Assembly: GCA_903822335.1 (NCBI GenBank)
Contig: CAIJOT010000220.1
Span: 1 to 39,051, forward strand
Length of the DNA stretch: 39,051 nucleotides
Origin: an uncultured delta proteobacterium
GTDB taxonomy: Bacteria > Desulfobacterota > Syntrophorhabdia > Syntrophorhabdales > Syntrophorhabdaceae
Reading direction: 5' to 3'
The notes under the pieces were generated by a model. It saw nothing but the letters and a program-made list of their open reading frames with translations, made no database searches and was not told the origin of the DNA. Shown here one piece after another: positions 1-11,306 of the stretch. The first letter of the stretch is position 1. Each line of letters starts with the position of its first letter. The position numbers and the translations under genes were made by a program.

Positions 1-1
1 A

Positions 2-2401
2 GAGGTAGAGGGCATTACGATAATCTCCGCAGGGTTCAAAGAGATTGGAGATGAGGGGAAGAAATTAGAAGATAAAATAATAGAAATGAGAAAAAGGTAT
101 GGCATGAGAATCATAGGGCCAAACTGTATCGGTGTGATCAGGCCCAACATTGGTTTAAATACATCCTTTCTCAAAGCCAACCCTGCACAGGGTAATATTG
201 CCTTTATATCACAAAGCGGTGCTCTGGGTGGTGCCATACTCGACTGGGCAATGAATGCCCATATAGGTTTTAGTATGTTTGCATCCCTTGGTTCAATGAT
301 TGATGTGGATTTTGGTGACCTGATTGATTTTCTTGGCGAGGATTATCAGACAAGAAGTATCATGCTTTACATGGAAGGGGTTGGCAATGCAAAGAAATTT
401 ATGAGTGCTGCAAGGGGATTTGCACGGAGTAAGCCCATAATTATTGTCAAACCAGGAAGGTTTATGGAGAGTGCCAAAGCTGCTCTCTCCCATACAGGGG
501 CAATGGCAGGTGATGACCAGGTTTACGATGCTGCATTCAAGAGGGTAGGGGTAATAAGGGTAAAAGAATTCGCAGGTCTATTTAATACAGCGGAGGTGCT
601 TGACTCCAAGTATTTGCCAAAAGGGCGTAAGCTCGCAATTATAACGAATGCCGGCGGTTTTGGTGTAATGGCGACAGACGCACTGATTGATTTAGGTGGA
701 GAACTTGCAAAACTTTCAGAAAAAAGCATCAAAGAGTTAAACTCCTTTTTGCCTCCATTCTGGAGTAAAGGCAACCCTGTTGATGTACTGGGAGATGCGG
801 ATAACAAGAGGTACGTGAAGGCTATCAAGGTTTGCCTGAGTGACAATGAGGTAGATGGTATGCTGGTGATTTATGCGCCACAGGCGATTCTCAAGCCTGA
901 TAAACTGGCAAATTCCATTGTTGAAATTGTAAAGCAGGCATGGAAACCCATCATCACTGCACTGGTAGGCGGGGAATATGTTCAAAAAGCAAGGGCAATC
1001 CTCCTCCGCAATAATATTCCGAGCTATGAAACCCCTGAAGATGCTGTGAAGACATACCTTTACATGTATAAATACTACAAAAACCTTGCCCTCCTCTACG
1101 AAACTCCCTCTGAGCTCTCATTAAAAGAGGCGCCACCAAAGAACCATCTGAAAGCTTTTATCAAAAGGGTTGTCAAGGAGGGGAGGACCCTTCTATCCGA
1201 GGAGGAGTCAAAGGATTTTTTGAACAATTATGGCATACCGATAACCACACCGTATACGGTGCACAGTGTGGATGGGGCGATAAGCGCAGCGAACAGGATC
1301 AGATACCCCATCGTTTTAAAAATTGCATCTCCTGATATCTCACATAAGAGTGATGTGGGCGGTATTAAGGCGGGGATAAAGTCAGATGACGAATTAAGGG
1401 AAGGGTATACGCAATTGCTTAAAGCTATCAAAGAAAATGCCCCGCAGGCAAAAATAGCAGGCGTAACGGTCCAGAAGATGATTGAAAATATTGATTATGA
1501 GATTATCTTAGGCACAAAAAAGGACAAAGATTTTGGTTCCGTTATCCTTTTCGGAATGGGGGGTATAGGCACAGAGATATTTAAAGATATTTCTATTGGT
1601 CTTCCTCCTCTAAACCAGACACTGGCAAGAAGACTGATGGAGGAAACAGAGGTGTTCAAGATGCTCCAGGGCTACAGAGGGAAACCGCCAGCAGACATAA
1701 AACAGCTTGAGCACATATTGGTAAGCTTTTCCAACCTGATTGTAGATTTTCCTGAAATAGCTGAAATGGATATAAATCCCATTGCAATATCTGACGGGAA
1801 AGCATATGCCCTTGATGCAAGAATCATTATAGATAAAGAGTCCATAGATCATACTGCCCAGTACCCGCACCTTGTGATCACGCCTTACCCTACGCGGTAT
1901 ACGATGCAATGGAAATTAACAGATGGGACTGAGGTCACACTCCGGCCCATACGCCCTGAAGATGAACCATTAGAGCACGAGTTGCTTTCCACGTTATCTC
2001 AGGAGACAATGAGGGTGAGGTTTTTTTCAATCATCAAAGATATTACCCATGAGATGCTCGTCAGATTTTGCAATATAGACTACGACAGGGAGATGGCAAT
2101 TGTGGCTGAGCTGAGAGAAGGAGATAAGAGAAAAATAATAGGTATCGGCAGATTAATTGTCGAACCTGACTTCAGGAGTGGTGAGTACGCTGTGCTTGTG
2201 CATGATGATTACCATGGGAAAGGTCTTGGTTACAAGCTCGTAGATGTAATAATAGGCATAGCCCAGGACAAAGGATTGGAAGAGATCTATGGTACGGTGC
2301 TCACGGAGAATCAAAAAATGCTGGGGGTTGCAAGAAAATTGGGATTCACAACAAAGTGGCAACCTGATGGAATAAGTAAAGTAACCCTGACGTTGAAGTA
2401 A
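2..2401 (+). CDS. ADP-forming acyl/acetyl-CoA synthetase (fused alpha+beta, ATP-grasp) with C-terminal GNAT acetyltransferase domain; 5' truncated by window edge
   Basis: Open frame continues upstream of the listed ATG to the window edge (EVEGITIISAGFKEIGDEGKK...). SHTGAMAGDD phospho-His motif, ATP-grasp region (FLNNYGIPITTPYTVHS...IVLKIASPDISHKSDVGGIK) and C-terminal GNAT (VHDDYHGKGLGYKLVDVII). Confidence 0.9.
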   Translation, partial: EVEGITIISAGFKEIGDEGKKLEDKIIEMRKRYGMRIIGPNCIGVIRPNIGLNTSFLKANPAQGNIAFISQSGALGGAILDWAMNAHIGFSMFASLGSMIDVDFGDLIDFLGEDYQTRSIMLYMEGVGNAKKFMSAARGFARSKPIIIVKPGRFMESAKAALSHTGAMAGDDQVYDAAFKRVGVIRVKEFAGLFNTAEVLDSKYLPKGRKLAIITNAGGFGVMATDALIDLGGELAKLSEKSIKELNSFLPPFWSKGNPVDVLGDADNKRYVKAIKVCLSDNEVDGMLVIYAPQAILKPDKLANSIVEIVKQAWKPIITALVGGEYVQKARAILLRNNIPSYETPEDAVKTYLYMYKYYKNLALLYETPSELSLKEAPPKNHLKAFIKRVVKEGRTLLSEEESKDFLNNYGIPITTPYTVHSVDGAISAANRIRYPIVLKIASPDISHKSDVGGIKAGIKSDDELREGYTQLLKAIKENAPQAKIAGVTVQKMIENIDYEIILGTKKDKDFGSVILFGMGGIGTEIFKDISIGLPPLNQTLARRLMEETEVFKMLQGYRGKPPADIKQLEHILVSFSNLIVDFPEIAEMDINPIAISDGKAYALDARIIIDKESIDHTAQYPHLVITPYPTRYTMQWKLTDGTEVTLRPIRPEDEPLEHELLSTLSQETMRVRFFSIIKDITHEMLVRFCNIDYDREMAIVAELREGDKRKIIGIGRLIVEPDFRSGEYAVLVHDDYHGKGLGYKLVDVIIGIAQDKGLEEIYGTVLTENQKMLGVARKLGFTTKWQPDGISKVTLTLK

Positions 2402-2404
2402 TAA

Positions 2405-4498
<2,094 letters not shown>

Positions 4499-4505
4499 CT
4501 CACCA

Positions 4506-4537
4506 AAGCAGTAAATAGTAAATAGTGAACTGTGAAT
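4506..4537. repeat. degenerate 7-bp tandem repeat (agtaaat agtaaat agtgaac tgtgaat)
   Basis: Direct reading; starts ~10 bp after the ligA stop and runs into the GTG start of the next gene. Confidence 0.75.
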
Positions 4538-5227
4538 GTAATCATCGGTGGTACATCTTTATTAAATTCTTCCATTTTCAATAATTGGGATGAACAAAAG
4601 ATAGAGACACCTTATGGTTATGTTCAGGTAAAAATCAACGAGAATAATGTATTTCTTCAGAGGCATGGGAACCCACTCAAACCTCCTCATATGATCAACC
4701 ATAAGGCAAATATATGGGCACTCAAGGGCCTGAATGTCCAGAGGGTTTTCTCAATCAATTCTGTTGGCAGCCTGAAGGTAAAGATCAAACCTGGTATGTT
4801 TGTCTTACCTGATGATTTTATATCCCCCTGGCACATACCTACCTTTTTTGACGATGAAGTGAGGTTTATAGTGCCCGAAATGAACAGGGCATTGAGGGAT
4901 TACATATACATTCTGTGTATGGAGCTTCATATGGATGTGCACGGTAGTGGCGTGTATATCCAGACTACAGGGCCGAGGCTTGAAACAAAAGCGGAAATCA
5001 TTATGCTCAGGCGATTTGGGGATATCGTCGGGATGACAATGGCATCGGAGGCTACACTGTGCATGGAATACGAAATCCCCTATACAAGCATATGCTCTGT
5101 TGACAACTATTGCCATGGTATTGTAAAAGTACCTCTTACAATCGAAGAAATAGGAAAAAACTCACAAAAAAATATGAAAGCTATTGAAAAGCTTATCCAC
5201 ACATTACTCAACAGGGGTTTTGCATGA
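4532..5227 (+). CDS. MTAP/MTIP-type purine nucleoside phosphorylase (candidate 5'-methylthioinosine phosphorylase), GTG start
   Basis: MNVIIGGTSLL, QRHG, TTGPRLETKAEI and DIVGMTMASEATLCMEY are characteristic of the MTAP/PNP_UDP_1 family; next to an MTA deaminase. Confidence 0.85.
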   Translation: MNVIIGGTSLLNSSIFNNWDEQKIETPYGYVQVKINENNVFLQRHGNPLKPPHMINHKANIWALKGLNVQRVFSINSVGSLKVKIKPGMFVLPDDFISPWHIPTFFDDEVRFIVPEMNRALRDYIYILCMELHMDVHGSGVYIQTTGPRLETKAEIIMLRRFGDIVGMTMASEATLCMEYEIPYTSICSVDNYCHGIVKVPLTIEEIGKNSQKNMKAIEKLIHTLLNRGFA

Positions 5228-6480
5228 ACATACTCATAAAGAATGTATCGTTAGATGGAGAGATAAGAGACATTTTTATCAAAAATGGCACAATAGAAGA
5301 GATTTTGGAACACTGCGGGAAGGAGGCAGATAAGATTATAGATGGTAGAGACAAGGTTGCCTTACCGTCACTTATTAACGGTCATACCCATGCAGCCATG
5401 ACCCTTTTCAGGGGATATGCGGATGATATGCAGTTGAAAAACTGGCTTGAGGAAAAGATATGGGTGCTGGAAGCAAAGCTTACCGAGGAGGATGTATACT
5501 GGGGCTCAAAACTTGCGTGCCTTGAAATGATAAAGAACGGGATAACCGTATTTAATGATATGTACTGGCACTGGGAAGCGACCGCAAGGGCAAGCAATGA
5601 TATGGGTATCAGAGGTCTTATAAGCGCAGTTTTTATAGATATGTTTGATAGGAAGAAAAGTCAGGAACAGATAGAACACAACATAAAGCTATTCGAAATA
5701 TCTGAAAAATACAAACCTTATGTAACATTTACCTTTGGACCCCATGCTATTTATACGGTTTCCAGGGAAAGCCTCCAATGGATGAGGGAATTTTCAGAAG
5801 CACACAACATATTGATCCATATGCATCTTTCTGAGACACAGGAGGAAACACGATTTTCCAAAGAAAAATATGGATTATCGCCTGTAGATTTTCTCGATTC
5901 AATCGGGGTACTCTCTGACAGGTTTATCGGTTGCCATGGATGCTGGCTTGACGAGCATGATTGCACTATATTGAAAAGTAGAAAATCAAAGTTGGTCCAT
6001 GTCCCTGTGTCTAATCTGAAATTGGCAGTAGGAAGGGTGGTTCCCCATTTCCTCATGAAGGAACATGAAATACCCTTCTGTTTTGGGACAGATGGATGTG
6101 CCTCGAATAACCATCTTGACATCATCGAAACGATGAAATTTGCTTCCCTTATCGCAAAATTTTTTACCCACAATCCAACCATGTTCCCTGCAAAAGAAAC
6201 CTTTGATATAGCAACGAAGATTGCCGCAAACATATTCTTCTTAGGAGACTGGGAGATTAAGGTTGGCAACAGCCCTGATATTATCCTTATTGATACCATG
6301 AGGCCCGAACTTGTCCCAAATTTTGATATCTATTCTGACATCGTGTATGCCTCCAATGGTTATATCGTTGATACCGTGATATGCATGGGTAAAGTCCTGA
6401 TGGAGAACAGGCAAGTGCCAGGCGAAGAAGAGATATTAAGGCACACTAAAAAGGTTGCAAGAGCATTAGTAGAACGATGA
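5224..6480 (+). CDS. mtaD: amidohydrolase, 5'-methylthioadenosine/S-adenosylhomocysteine deaminase
   Basis: LPSLINGHTHAAMTLFRGYADDMQLKNWLEEKIWVLEAKLT, HMHLSETQEE, FGTDGCASNNHLD metal/active-site motifs; 4-bp overlap with upstream CDS. Confidence 0.9.
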   Translation: MNILIKNVSLDGEIRDIFIKNGTIEEILEHCGKEADKIIDGRDKVALPSLINGHTHAAMTLFRGYADDMQLKNWLEEKIWVLEAKLTEEDVYWGSKLACLEMIKNGITVFNDMYWHWEATARASNDMGIRGLISAVFIDMFDRKKSQEQIEHNIKLFEISEKYKPYVTFTFGPHAIYTVSRESLQWMREFSEAHNILIHMHLSETQEETRFSKEKYGLSPVDFLDSIGVLSDRFIGCHGCWLDEHDCTILKSRKSKLVHVPVSNLKLAVGRVVPHFLMKEHEIPFCFGTDGCASNNHLDIIETMKFASLIAKFFTHNPTMFPAKETFDIATKIAANIFFLGDWEIKVGNSPDIILIDTMRPELVPNFDIYSDIVYASNGYIVDTVICMGKVLMENRQVPGEEEILRHTKKVARALVER

Positions 6481-6944
6481 AATTTATCTGCGACGTTATG
6501 CTTGGCAAACTCACACAGTATTTGAGAATCCTCGGTTTAGATACTGAATACATCAGAGATGTTAAGATGTTAGAAACCTATAAAGAGATTGATGAACCCC
6601 CGTACTTTTTTACGAAAAGGAGTAAGATGGTGGGTTATGAGAGGTGCATCTTTATAAAATCCGACAAAGTAAAGGAACAACTCAAAGAAATCAGCCACAT
6701 CATCAGACCATTTATAGATTCCGGAAAGGTAATGAACAGGTGTATGATATGCAATATTGAATTGATTGATGTTGCAAAGGCGGATATTGAACAGCTTGTC
6801 CCGGAATTCGTATTCCATAAATACGAAGAATTCAAAAACTGTCCATCCTGTGGAAGGGTTTACTGGGAAGGCTCGCATACAGAGCATATGGCGGAATGGA
6901 TAGAAGAGATAGCGGGGCATACACCCGATCCGAACCCATTGTAG
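6477..6944 (+). CDS. Mut7-C RNase-domain protein with zinc ribbon
   Basis: MKFICDVMLGKLTQYLRILGLDTEYI plus CMIC...CPSCGRVYWEGSH pattern of the Mut7-C family. Confidence 0.85.
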   Translation: MKFICDVMLGKLTQYLRILGLDTEYIRDVKMLETYKEIDEPPYFFTKRSKMVGYERCIFIKSDKVKEQLKEISHIIRPFIDSGKVMNRCMICNIELIDVAKADIEQLVPEFVFHKYEEFKNCPSCGRVYWEGSHTEHMAEWIEEIAGHTPDPNPL

Positions 6945-6948
6945 GTAA

Positions 6949-7605
6949 ATGAAAAACTTTCCATTTAGCGAGATGATAGAAACCCTCACAGCAACCTTTA
7001 AGGACGATGTGCCAGTTGTTACAAAAATCTCAAAAAGGGAGAGGGGCAACCCCTTTCTCGTTCTCATCGGTACTCTTTTGAGTCTCAGGACAAAGGATGA
7101 ATTGACTGACAAGGTTATGGAAAGGCTTATGAAAAAGGCAAAAACACCTGAAGAAATCTTACAATTACCCATTGAAGAGCTACAAAAACTCATATACCCT
7201 GTTGGTTTTTACAGAAACAAATCCAGGGTTTTGAAACATGTTTCACAGGTGATTCTTGAAGATTACCATGGGGTGGTTCCGGACACCATAGACGAATTGT
7301 TGAAAATAAATGGCATAGGGAGAAAAACCGCAAATCTTGTCATTACAGAAGCTTATGGGAAATTGGGCATATGTGTGGATACCCATGTACACAGGATTTC
7401 AAACAGGATGGGTATTATAAGAACAAAAAACCCTCATCAAACGGAAGAGGCATTGAAGAAGATACTGCCTGAAAAATACTGGATAATCTACAATACACTC
7501 CTTGTGACCTTCGGGAGAAATATATGTAAACCCATCTCGCCTCTATGCAGCACCTGTCCTTTATTCCATTTATGTCCGAGGGTAGGGGTAACAAGGCACC
7601 GGTGA
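6949..7605 (+). CDS. nth: endonuclease III
   Basis: HhH (INGIGRKTANLVITEAYG), VDTHVHRISNRMG, C-terminal 4Fe-4S cysteines (CKPISPLCSTCPLFHLC). Confidence 0.94.
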   Translation: MKNFPFSEMIETLTATFKDDVPVVTKISKRERGNPFLVLIGTLLSLRTKDELTDKVMERLMKKAKTPEEILQLPIEELQKLIYPVGFYRNKSRVLKHVSQVILEDYHGVVPDTIDELLKINGIGRKTANLVITEAYGKLGICVDTHVHRISNRMGIIRTKNPHQTEEALKKILPEKYWIIYNTLLVTFGRNICKPISPLCSTCPLFHLCPRVGVTRHR

Positions 7606-7692
7606 GTGCATGGAAAGGAGTCTTCGACTTTACCTTATGCGCTCTACGCCAGAATATCCTGCCAGGGTTGCCATTGACATGTTCCGCTAAAT

Positions 7693-8199
7693 TTATATTG
7701 TGAACCTCCATTTACAGAATGTATCCTTCGGGTGAGGATCAGGTGGGGCAAAAAGACATTCAATCCTGATGTCCGGGTCAATAGCGTGGGCAAAGCTTAT
7801 GAACTCGGCCTTATGCATGTCCTTGCAGACAAACTCATCAAGACCACGTCTCAGCCTTGCCTCCTGTGTCGGGCAGTTGGGTACGTTAATGATTACCTCA
7901 CTATCCTTTTCTTCAATCTGATACTCCGCAAGGATGGCCCACGGAAAATACCTCAAAGCCTTTACAAAACCTTTAAGACCTTTTTCATTTATATTGAAAC
8001 GGGTTATGAAGTCTTTTGCTGCCATCTGAGGTACTCTCCCCCAAACCCTTTCATTGATGCGTTCGGCCGTGGGCTGGTCAAACTCTTCCGCCACGTAAAG
8101 AAACCAGAATGCGTCAATGACCCTGTAATGCCAAAGGAGAAATTCAATGTAACTGCGGAGTTGAGGCGCTTCCATTTTTTCAAAATTTTTTAGATTCAT
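7693..8199 (-). CDS. DUF6125-like protein of unknown function (intact copy)
   Basis: [66 protein letters not shown] aaggaga upstream; paralogous to the truncated copy at 29.3-29.5 kb. Confidence 0.7.
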   Translation of the reverse strand: MNLKNFEKMEAPQLRSYIEFLLWHYRVIDAFWFLYVAEEFDQPTAERINERVWGRVPQMAAKDFITRFNINEKGLKGFVKALRYFPWAILAEYQIEEKDSEVIINVPNCPTQEARLRRGLDEFVCKDMHKAEFISFAHAIDPDIRIECLFAPPDPHPKDTFCKWRFTI

Positions 8200-8222
8200 A
8201 TAGTCTCCTTTTTTTTAGTATG

Positions 8223-8262
8223 GTGTGAATGTGTGAATGTGTCAATGTTTTAATGTGCTTGT
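8223..8262. repeat. degenerate 8-bp tandem repeat (gtgtgaat gtgtgaat gtgtcaat gttttaat gtgcttgt)
   Basis: Direct reading, immediately upstream of the - strand DUF6125-like gene. Confidence 0.75.
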
Positions 8263-8908
8263 ATTTTTTTAGCAATCACGCATTTTGCTCATTTTTGCTT
8301 GAAATTACTTACTTCACAATATGGTCATATTCTATCATATACGACTTAGGTGTCAAATCGAAGTTGAAGTGACCAGACACTTCGGGGTTCTGGATAGAGG
8401 AATATCTTTTAGCGTTGAGCTCAAACTGGATCATGGAAGCCAAAATGCTGCTCACCTTTTTATGCATGAGGCGCAATAGTTAGGGTTTGATCTGGCTTTT
8501 AACTATTTGGGTAATCCTTAAGGGTAACGCTATTACATAGAGAATCATTGGCTCGGTGAAGCGGGAGCGTATCTAACATCACTGGTTCCAGAACCTTGCC
8601 GAGGTTGAACAGAATCATTGCAGCGCATATTGTACGATATAACACCAAAACTCGTCACAGCAGGTCTGTGGGTTGAATTACCGGACACCTTCCCAGGCCT
8701 ATGCAGATTTAATGAGCATACAAGAGATGGCATAAGTATGGTCCGGAAGATTCAAAGGCGCTTTGTCTTGACAAATTGGGGTCAGCACAGAGCGTTGATA
8801 GCAAAAGATGCTCGCAAAGTGGCTACTCAGGAGTTTAGATCCCAGTGCTTGGCTAAGACTTCTTCATGAATAGTCCAAAAGTATTACTAAATTAGTCGGT
8901 TCTCTCTA

Positions 8909-8937
8909 TTGAATTGTCTTTTTGATACGGGTATAAT
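8909..8937 (+). promoter_or_regulatory. putative sigma70-type promoter (TTGAAT - 17 bp - TATAAT)
   Basis: Consensus -10 at 8932-8937, 4/6 -35 at 8909-8914 with 17-bp spacing, 51 bp upstream of the first operon start codon. Confidence 0.5.
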
Positions 8938-8988
8938 TTCGCAAGATTCGGAAGATTAAAAATAAAGCTTCGTGGAAAGGAGTTCAAC

Positions 8989-10716
8989 ATGACGTTTGTG
9001 GAAAAAAGGACAGATGTGCTGGTCATAGGAGGGGGCATCGCGGGCATCAGAGCAGCCATTGAGGCTTCCGAGAGCGGAGCTGACGTGATCCTGATAAACA
9101 AAGGTGCGTTTTGTAAGGATGGGGCAGCAGCGTGGATGGCCGGAAACGGTTTCCAGGCCGCCCTCTATTCTCCCGACAGCGTTGAAACTCACGTTATGGA
9201 CACCATAAAGGGAGGATGGTATCTGAACAACCAGACACTTGTGAAGACCTTCTTGGCGCTCGGCCTCAAAACTGTTGCAGACATGAATAAGTGGGGTGTC
9301 AGATTAGCGAAAAAGGACAATCGGTTCTATCAGTTGCCCTTTCCAGGACACTCATTTCCCCGAAGTGTTTGCGGTAAACCAGGTCTTTTCTTAGGCCCTG
9401 AATATAGAAAGGCCTTGTACAGACAAATCAAGAAGAGAAAGATCAGGGTGAAGGAAGATTTTTTCGTTGTGGATCTCTTAGTGTGCGACGATGCCGTCGG
9501 GGGGGTGATTGGGCTTGACCTGAGAAATGGCACAATAGAAGTATACAGGGCAAAATCGACGGTTCTGGCCACTGGAGGGTTCATGGGCTGTTACAACTTT
9601 ACAACAGCAAACCCAACTGCCACTGGTGACGGTCACGCCATGGCTTACAGGGCTGGAGTCAAAATGATGGATATGGAGTTTGTTCAGTTTATTCCTGCCG
9701 CACACCTATGGCCCCCCAATGCCCGTGGTGATATTTATCCGTATATGCTCTGGATTAACCTTCATCCACATTTTTATAATAATCTCGGTGAAAGGTTTCT
9801 CGAAAGATATTACCCTGAGAAAAAAGAATGGGTAACAAGGGAGGCAGCCGCGCGCGCAATTGTAAGCGAGGTGAGAGCAGGGAGAGGATCTCCACACGGT
9901 GGGGTTTATATGAGCTTCCGCCATCTCCCAGTAAATCTCATAGACAACTTCTTGGAAAAATCAGCAGGTGTTCACTACTTCGAGAAGTTAAAGGATGCCG
10001 GTTTAGACATACGTCATGACGCCATTGAAGTTGCGCCGGGCGCTCACTATGTGCAGGGAGGCTGCTGGATCAATAAAAGGTGCGAAACAAGTCTCAAAAG
10101 GCTCTACGCCGTGGGAGAAGCTGGGTCAGGAGGAAAAGACGGAGCGGACAGATTAGCTGGCAATTCAATTACCTTCTGTCTTGCTATGGGCTTAATTGCG
10201 GGACGAGAAGCGGCTGAAAGAGCAAGAGAGCTTCGTCTACCGGACATCAACAAGGCCGACGTTGAAAGACTGTCTCAACACATTATGTCACCCCTCAAGG
10301 CAATGAAAGGTAAGAGGCCCCTTGAGGTGAAGAAGAAGGTACAAGAAATACTCTCTACGCATGCTATGTTGGGAAGGGACAAGGCAGGGTTAACGGCTGC
10401 GCTCGAACAGCTTAAGCAAATCAGGGAGAAAGAAATCCCGGCAATGGCCACCGTAGCTAAGCACAAGAGCTTCAATCTTGACTGGCTTGATGCTCTTGAG
10501 GCCAGGAATATGCTTGATGTGGCGGAGATAGTCTGCACTCCGGCCCTTATGAGGACAGAGACTCGTGGTCTCCATGAAAGAATCGATTTCCCCAAGGCAG
10601 ATCCTGGTTGGCTAAAGCATATCATAATCAATAAGGTGGGTGATGAAATGAAGATTTCCACCGAACCTGTTGACTTGTGCATTGTCCAGCCCGAAAAGGA
10701 GGCCCAAATTGGATGA
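8989..10716 (+). CDS. FAD-dependent oxidoreductase, fumarate reductase/succinate dehydrogenase flavoprotein superfamily
   Basis: TDVLVIGGGIAGIRAAIEAS dinucleotide-binding fold; ATGGFMGCYNFTTANPTATGDGHAMAYRAG; LYAVGEAGSGGKDGADRLAGNS. RBS ggaaaggag. Confidence 0.9.
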   Translation: MTFVEKRTDVLVIGGGIAGIRAAIEASESGADVILINKGAFCKDGAAAWMAGNGFQAALYSPDSVETHVMDTIKGGWYLNNQTLVKTFLALGLKTVADMNKWGVRLAKKDNRFYQLPFPGHSFPRSVCGKPGLFLGPEYRKALYRQIKKRKIRVKEDFFVVDLLVCDDAVGGVIGLDLRNGTIEVYRAKSTVLATGGFMGCYNFTTANPTATGDGHAMAYRAGVKMMDMEFVQFIPAAHLWPPNARGDIYPYMLWINLHPHFYNNLGERFLERYYPEKKEWVTREAAARAIVSEVRAGRGSPHGGVYMSFRHLPVNLIDNFLEKSAGVHYFEKLKDAGLDIRHDAIEVAPGAHYVQGGCWINKRCETSLKRLYAVGEAGSGGKDGADRLAGNSITFCLAMGLIAGREAAERARELRLPDINKADVERLSQHIMSPLKAMKGKRPLEVKKKVQEILSTHAMLGRDKAGLTAALEQLKQIREKEIPAMATVAKHKSFNLDWLDALEARNMLDVAEIVCTPALMRTETRGLHERIDFPKADPGWLKHIIINKVGDEMKISTEPVDLCIVQPEKEAQIG

Positions 10717-11047
10717 GAAGGCTAATGTGAAGATTTTCATGTTTGATCCATCGAAAGACAAAGAACCCAAGTACAAAACGTATGAAGTTGAATGGAAAGG
10801 GCTTACTGTTCTTCAGGTGTTAAAGCACATCTATGAAAACCAAGACGCCGAAATAGCCTTTCGTTGTGGATGTAACGGTGTTGGTCCTGCCAGGTGCGGA
10901 GGATGTGTCGTAGAAGTTAATGGTGCTCCTGTTCTCGCCTGTCAAATGCTCGCTACCAAGGAGATGGTAATAAAACCTCATCGAAAGTTCACCATCATAA
11001 AGGACCTGGTGGTCGACTTCGAGAGAGAAAGGGGTACTGATGCTTAA
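10709..11047 (+). CDS. 2Fe-2S protein resembling the N-terminal domain of SdhB/FrdB; TTG start inferred
   Basis: KIFMFDPSKDKEPKYKTYEVEWKGLTVLQVLKHI...FRCGCNGVGPARCGGCVVEVNGAPVLACQM; aaaaggagg 7 nt upstream of TTG at 10709; overlaps the flavoprotein stop. Confidence 0.8.
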   Translation: MDEKANVKIFMFDPSKDKEPKYKTYEVEWKGLTVLQVLKHIYENQDAEIAFRCGCNGVGPARCGGCVVEVNGAPVLACQMLATKEMVIKPHRKFTIIKDLVVDFERERGTDA

Positions 11048-11246
11048 GATTATCGTAGATGAAGCAAAGTGCACTGGATGTGGCGACTGTGCTTTCATCT
11101 GCCCCGTAGGGGTATATGAGATACATAAGGGAAAGGCTATTCCTGTCGACGTCGAAAGCTGTTGTGGCAAAACATGCAGGCTTTGCGTTGAGTACTGCTG
11201 GAAGGATGCTATTCGACAAACAGAGCAGTGGCAAAACATCTTATAG
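11040..11246 (+). CDS. 4Fe-4S dicluster-type ferredoxin
   Basis: CTGCGDCAFICPVGVYEI...CCGKTCRLCVEYCWKDAI; overlaps the preceding CDS. Confidence 0.88.
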   Translation: MLKIIVDEAKCTGCGDCAFICPVGVYEIHKGKAIPVDVESCCGKTCRLCVEYCWKDAIRQTEQWQNIL

Positions 11247-11306
11247 GGTTTTGAGAGCATTGAGCAGGTTTTTAATTACAGAATATTTTTTTGGAGGACT
11301 AACATT

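Noticed and set aside
5751-6299. 182-aa - strand ORF and other long antisense ORFs (e.g. 6570..7193, 15310..15996, 32211..32684)
   Set aside because: All lie opposite well-supported conserved genes and show no domain.
7610-7690. 26-codon ORF MERSLRLYLMRSTPEYPARVAIDMFR after nth
   Set aside because: Very short, no homology recognised, no clear initiation context.
7732-8193. 153-aa + strand ORF
   Set aside because: Antisense to the DUF6125-like gene, which has a conserved paralogue at 29.3 kb; antisense frame is an artefact.
8780-8793. ggggtcag core (attggggtcagcac) as a mobile-element end
   Set aside because: Too short; no partner inverted repeat or transposase found.
8618-8869. 83-aa + strand ORF and overlapping 62-aa - strand ORF
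   Set aside because: No recognisable domain, no clear RBS, mutually overlapping; kept only as part of an unexplained noncoding interval.
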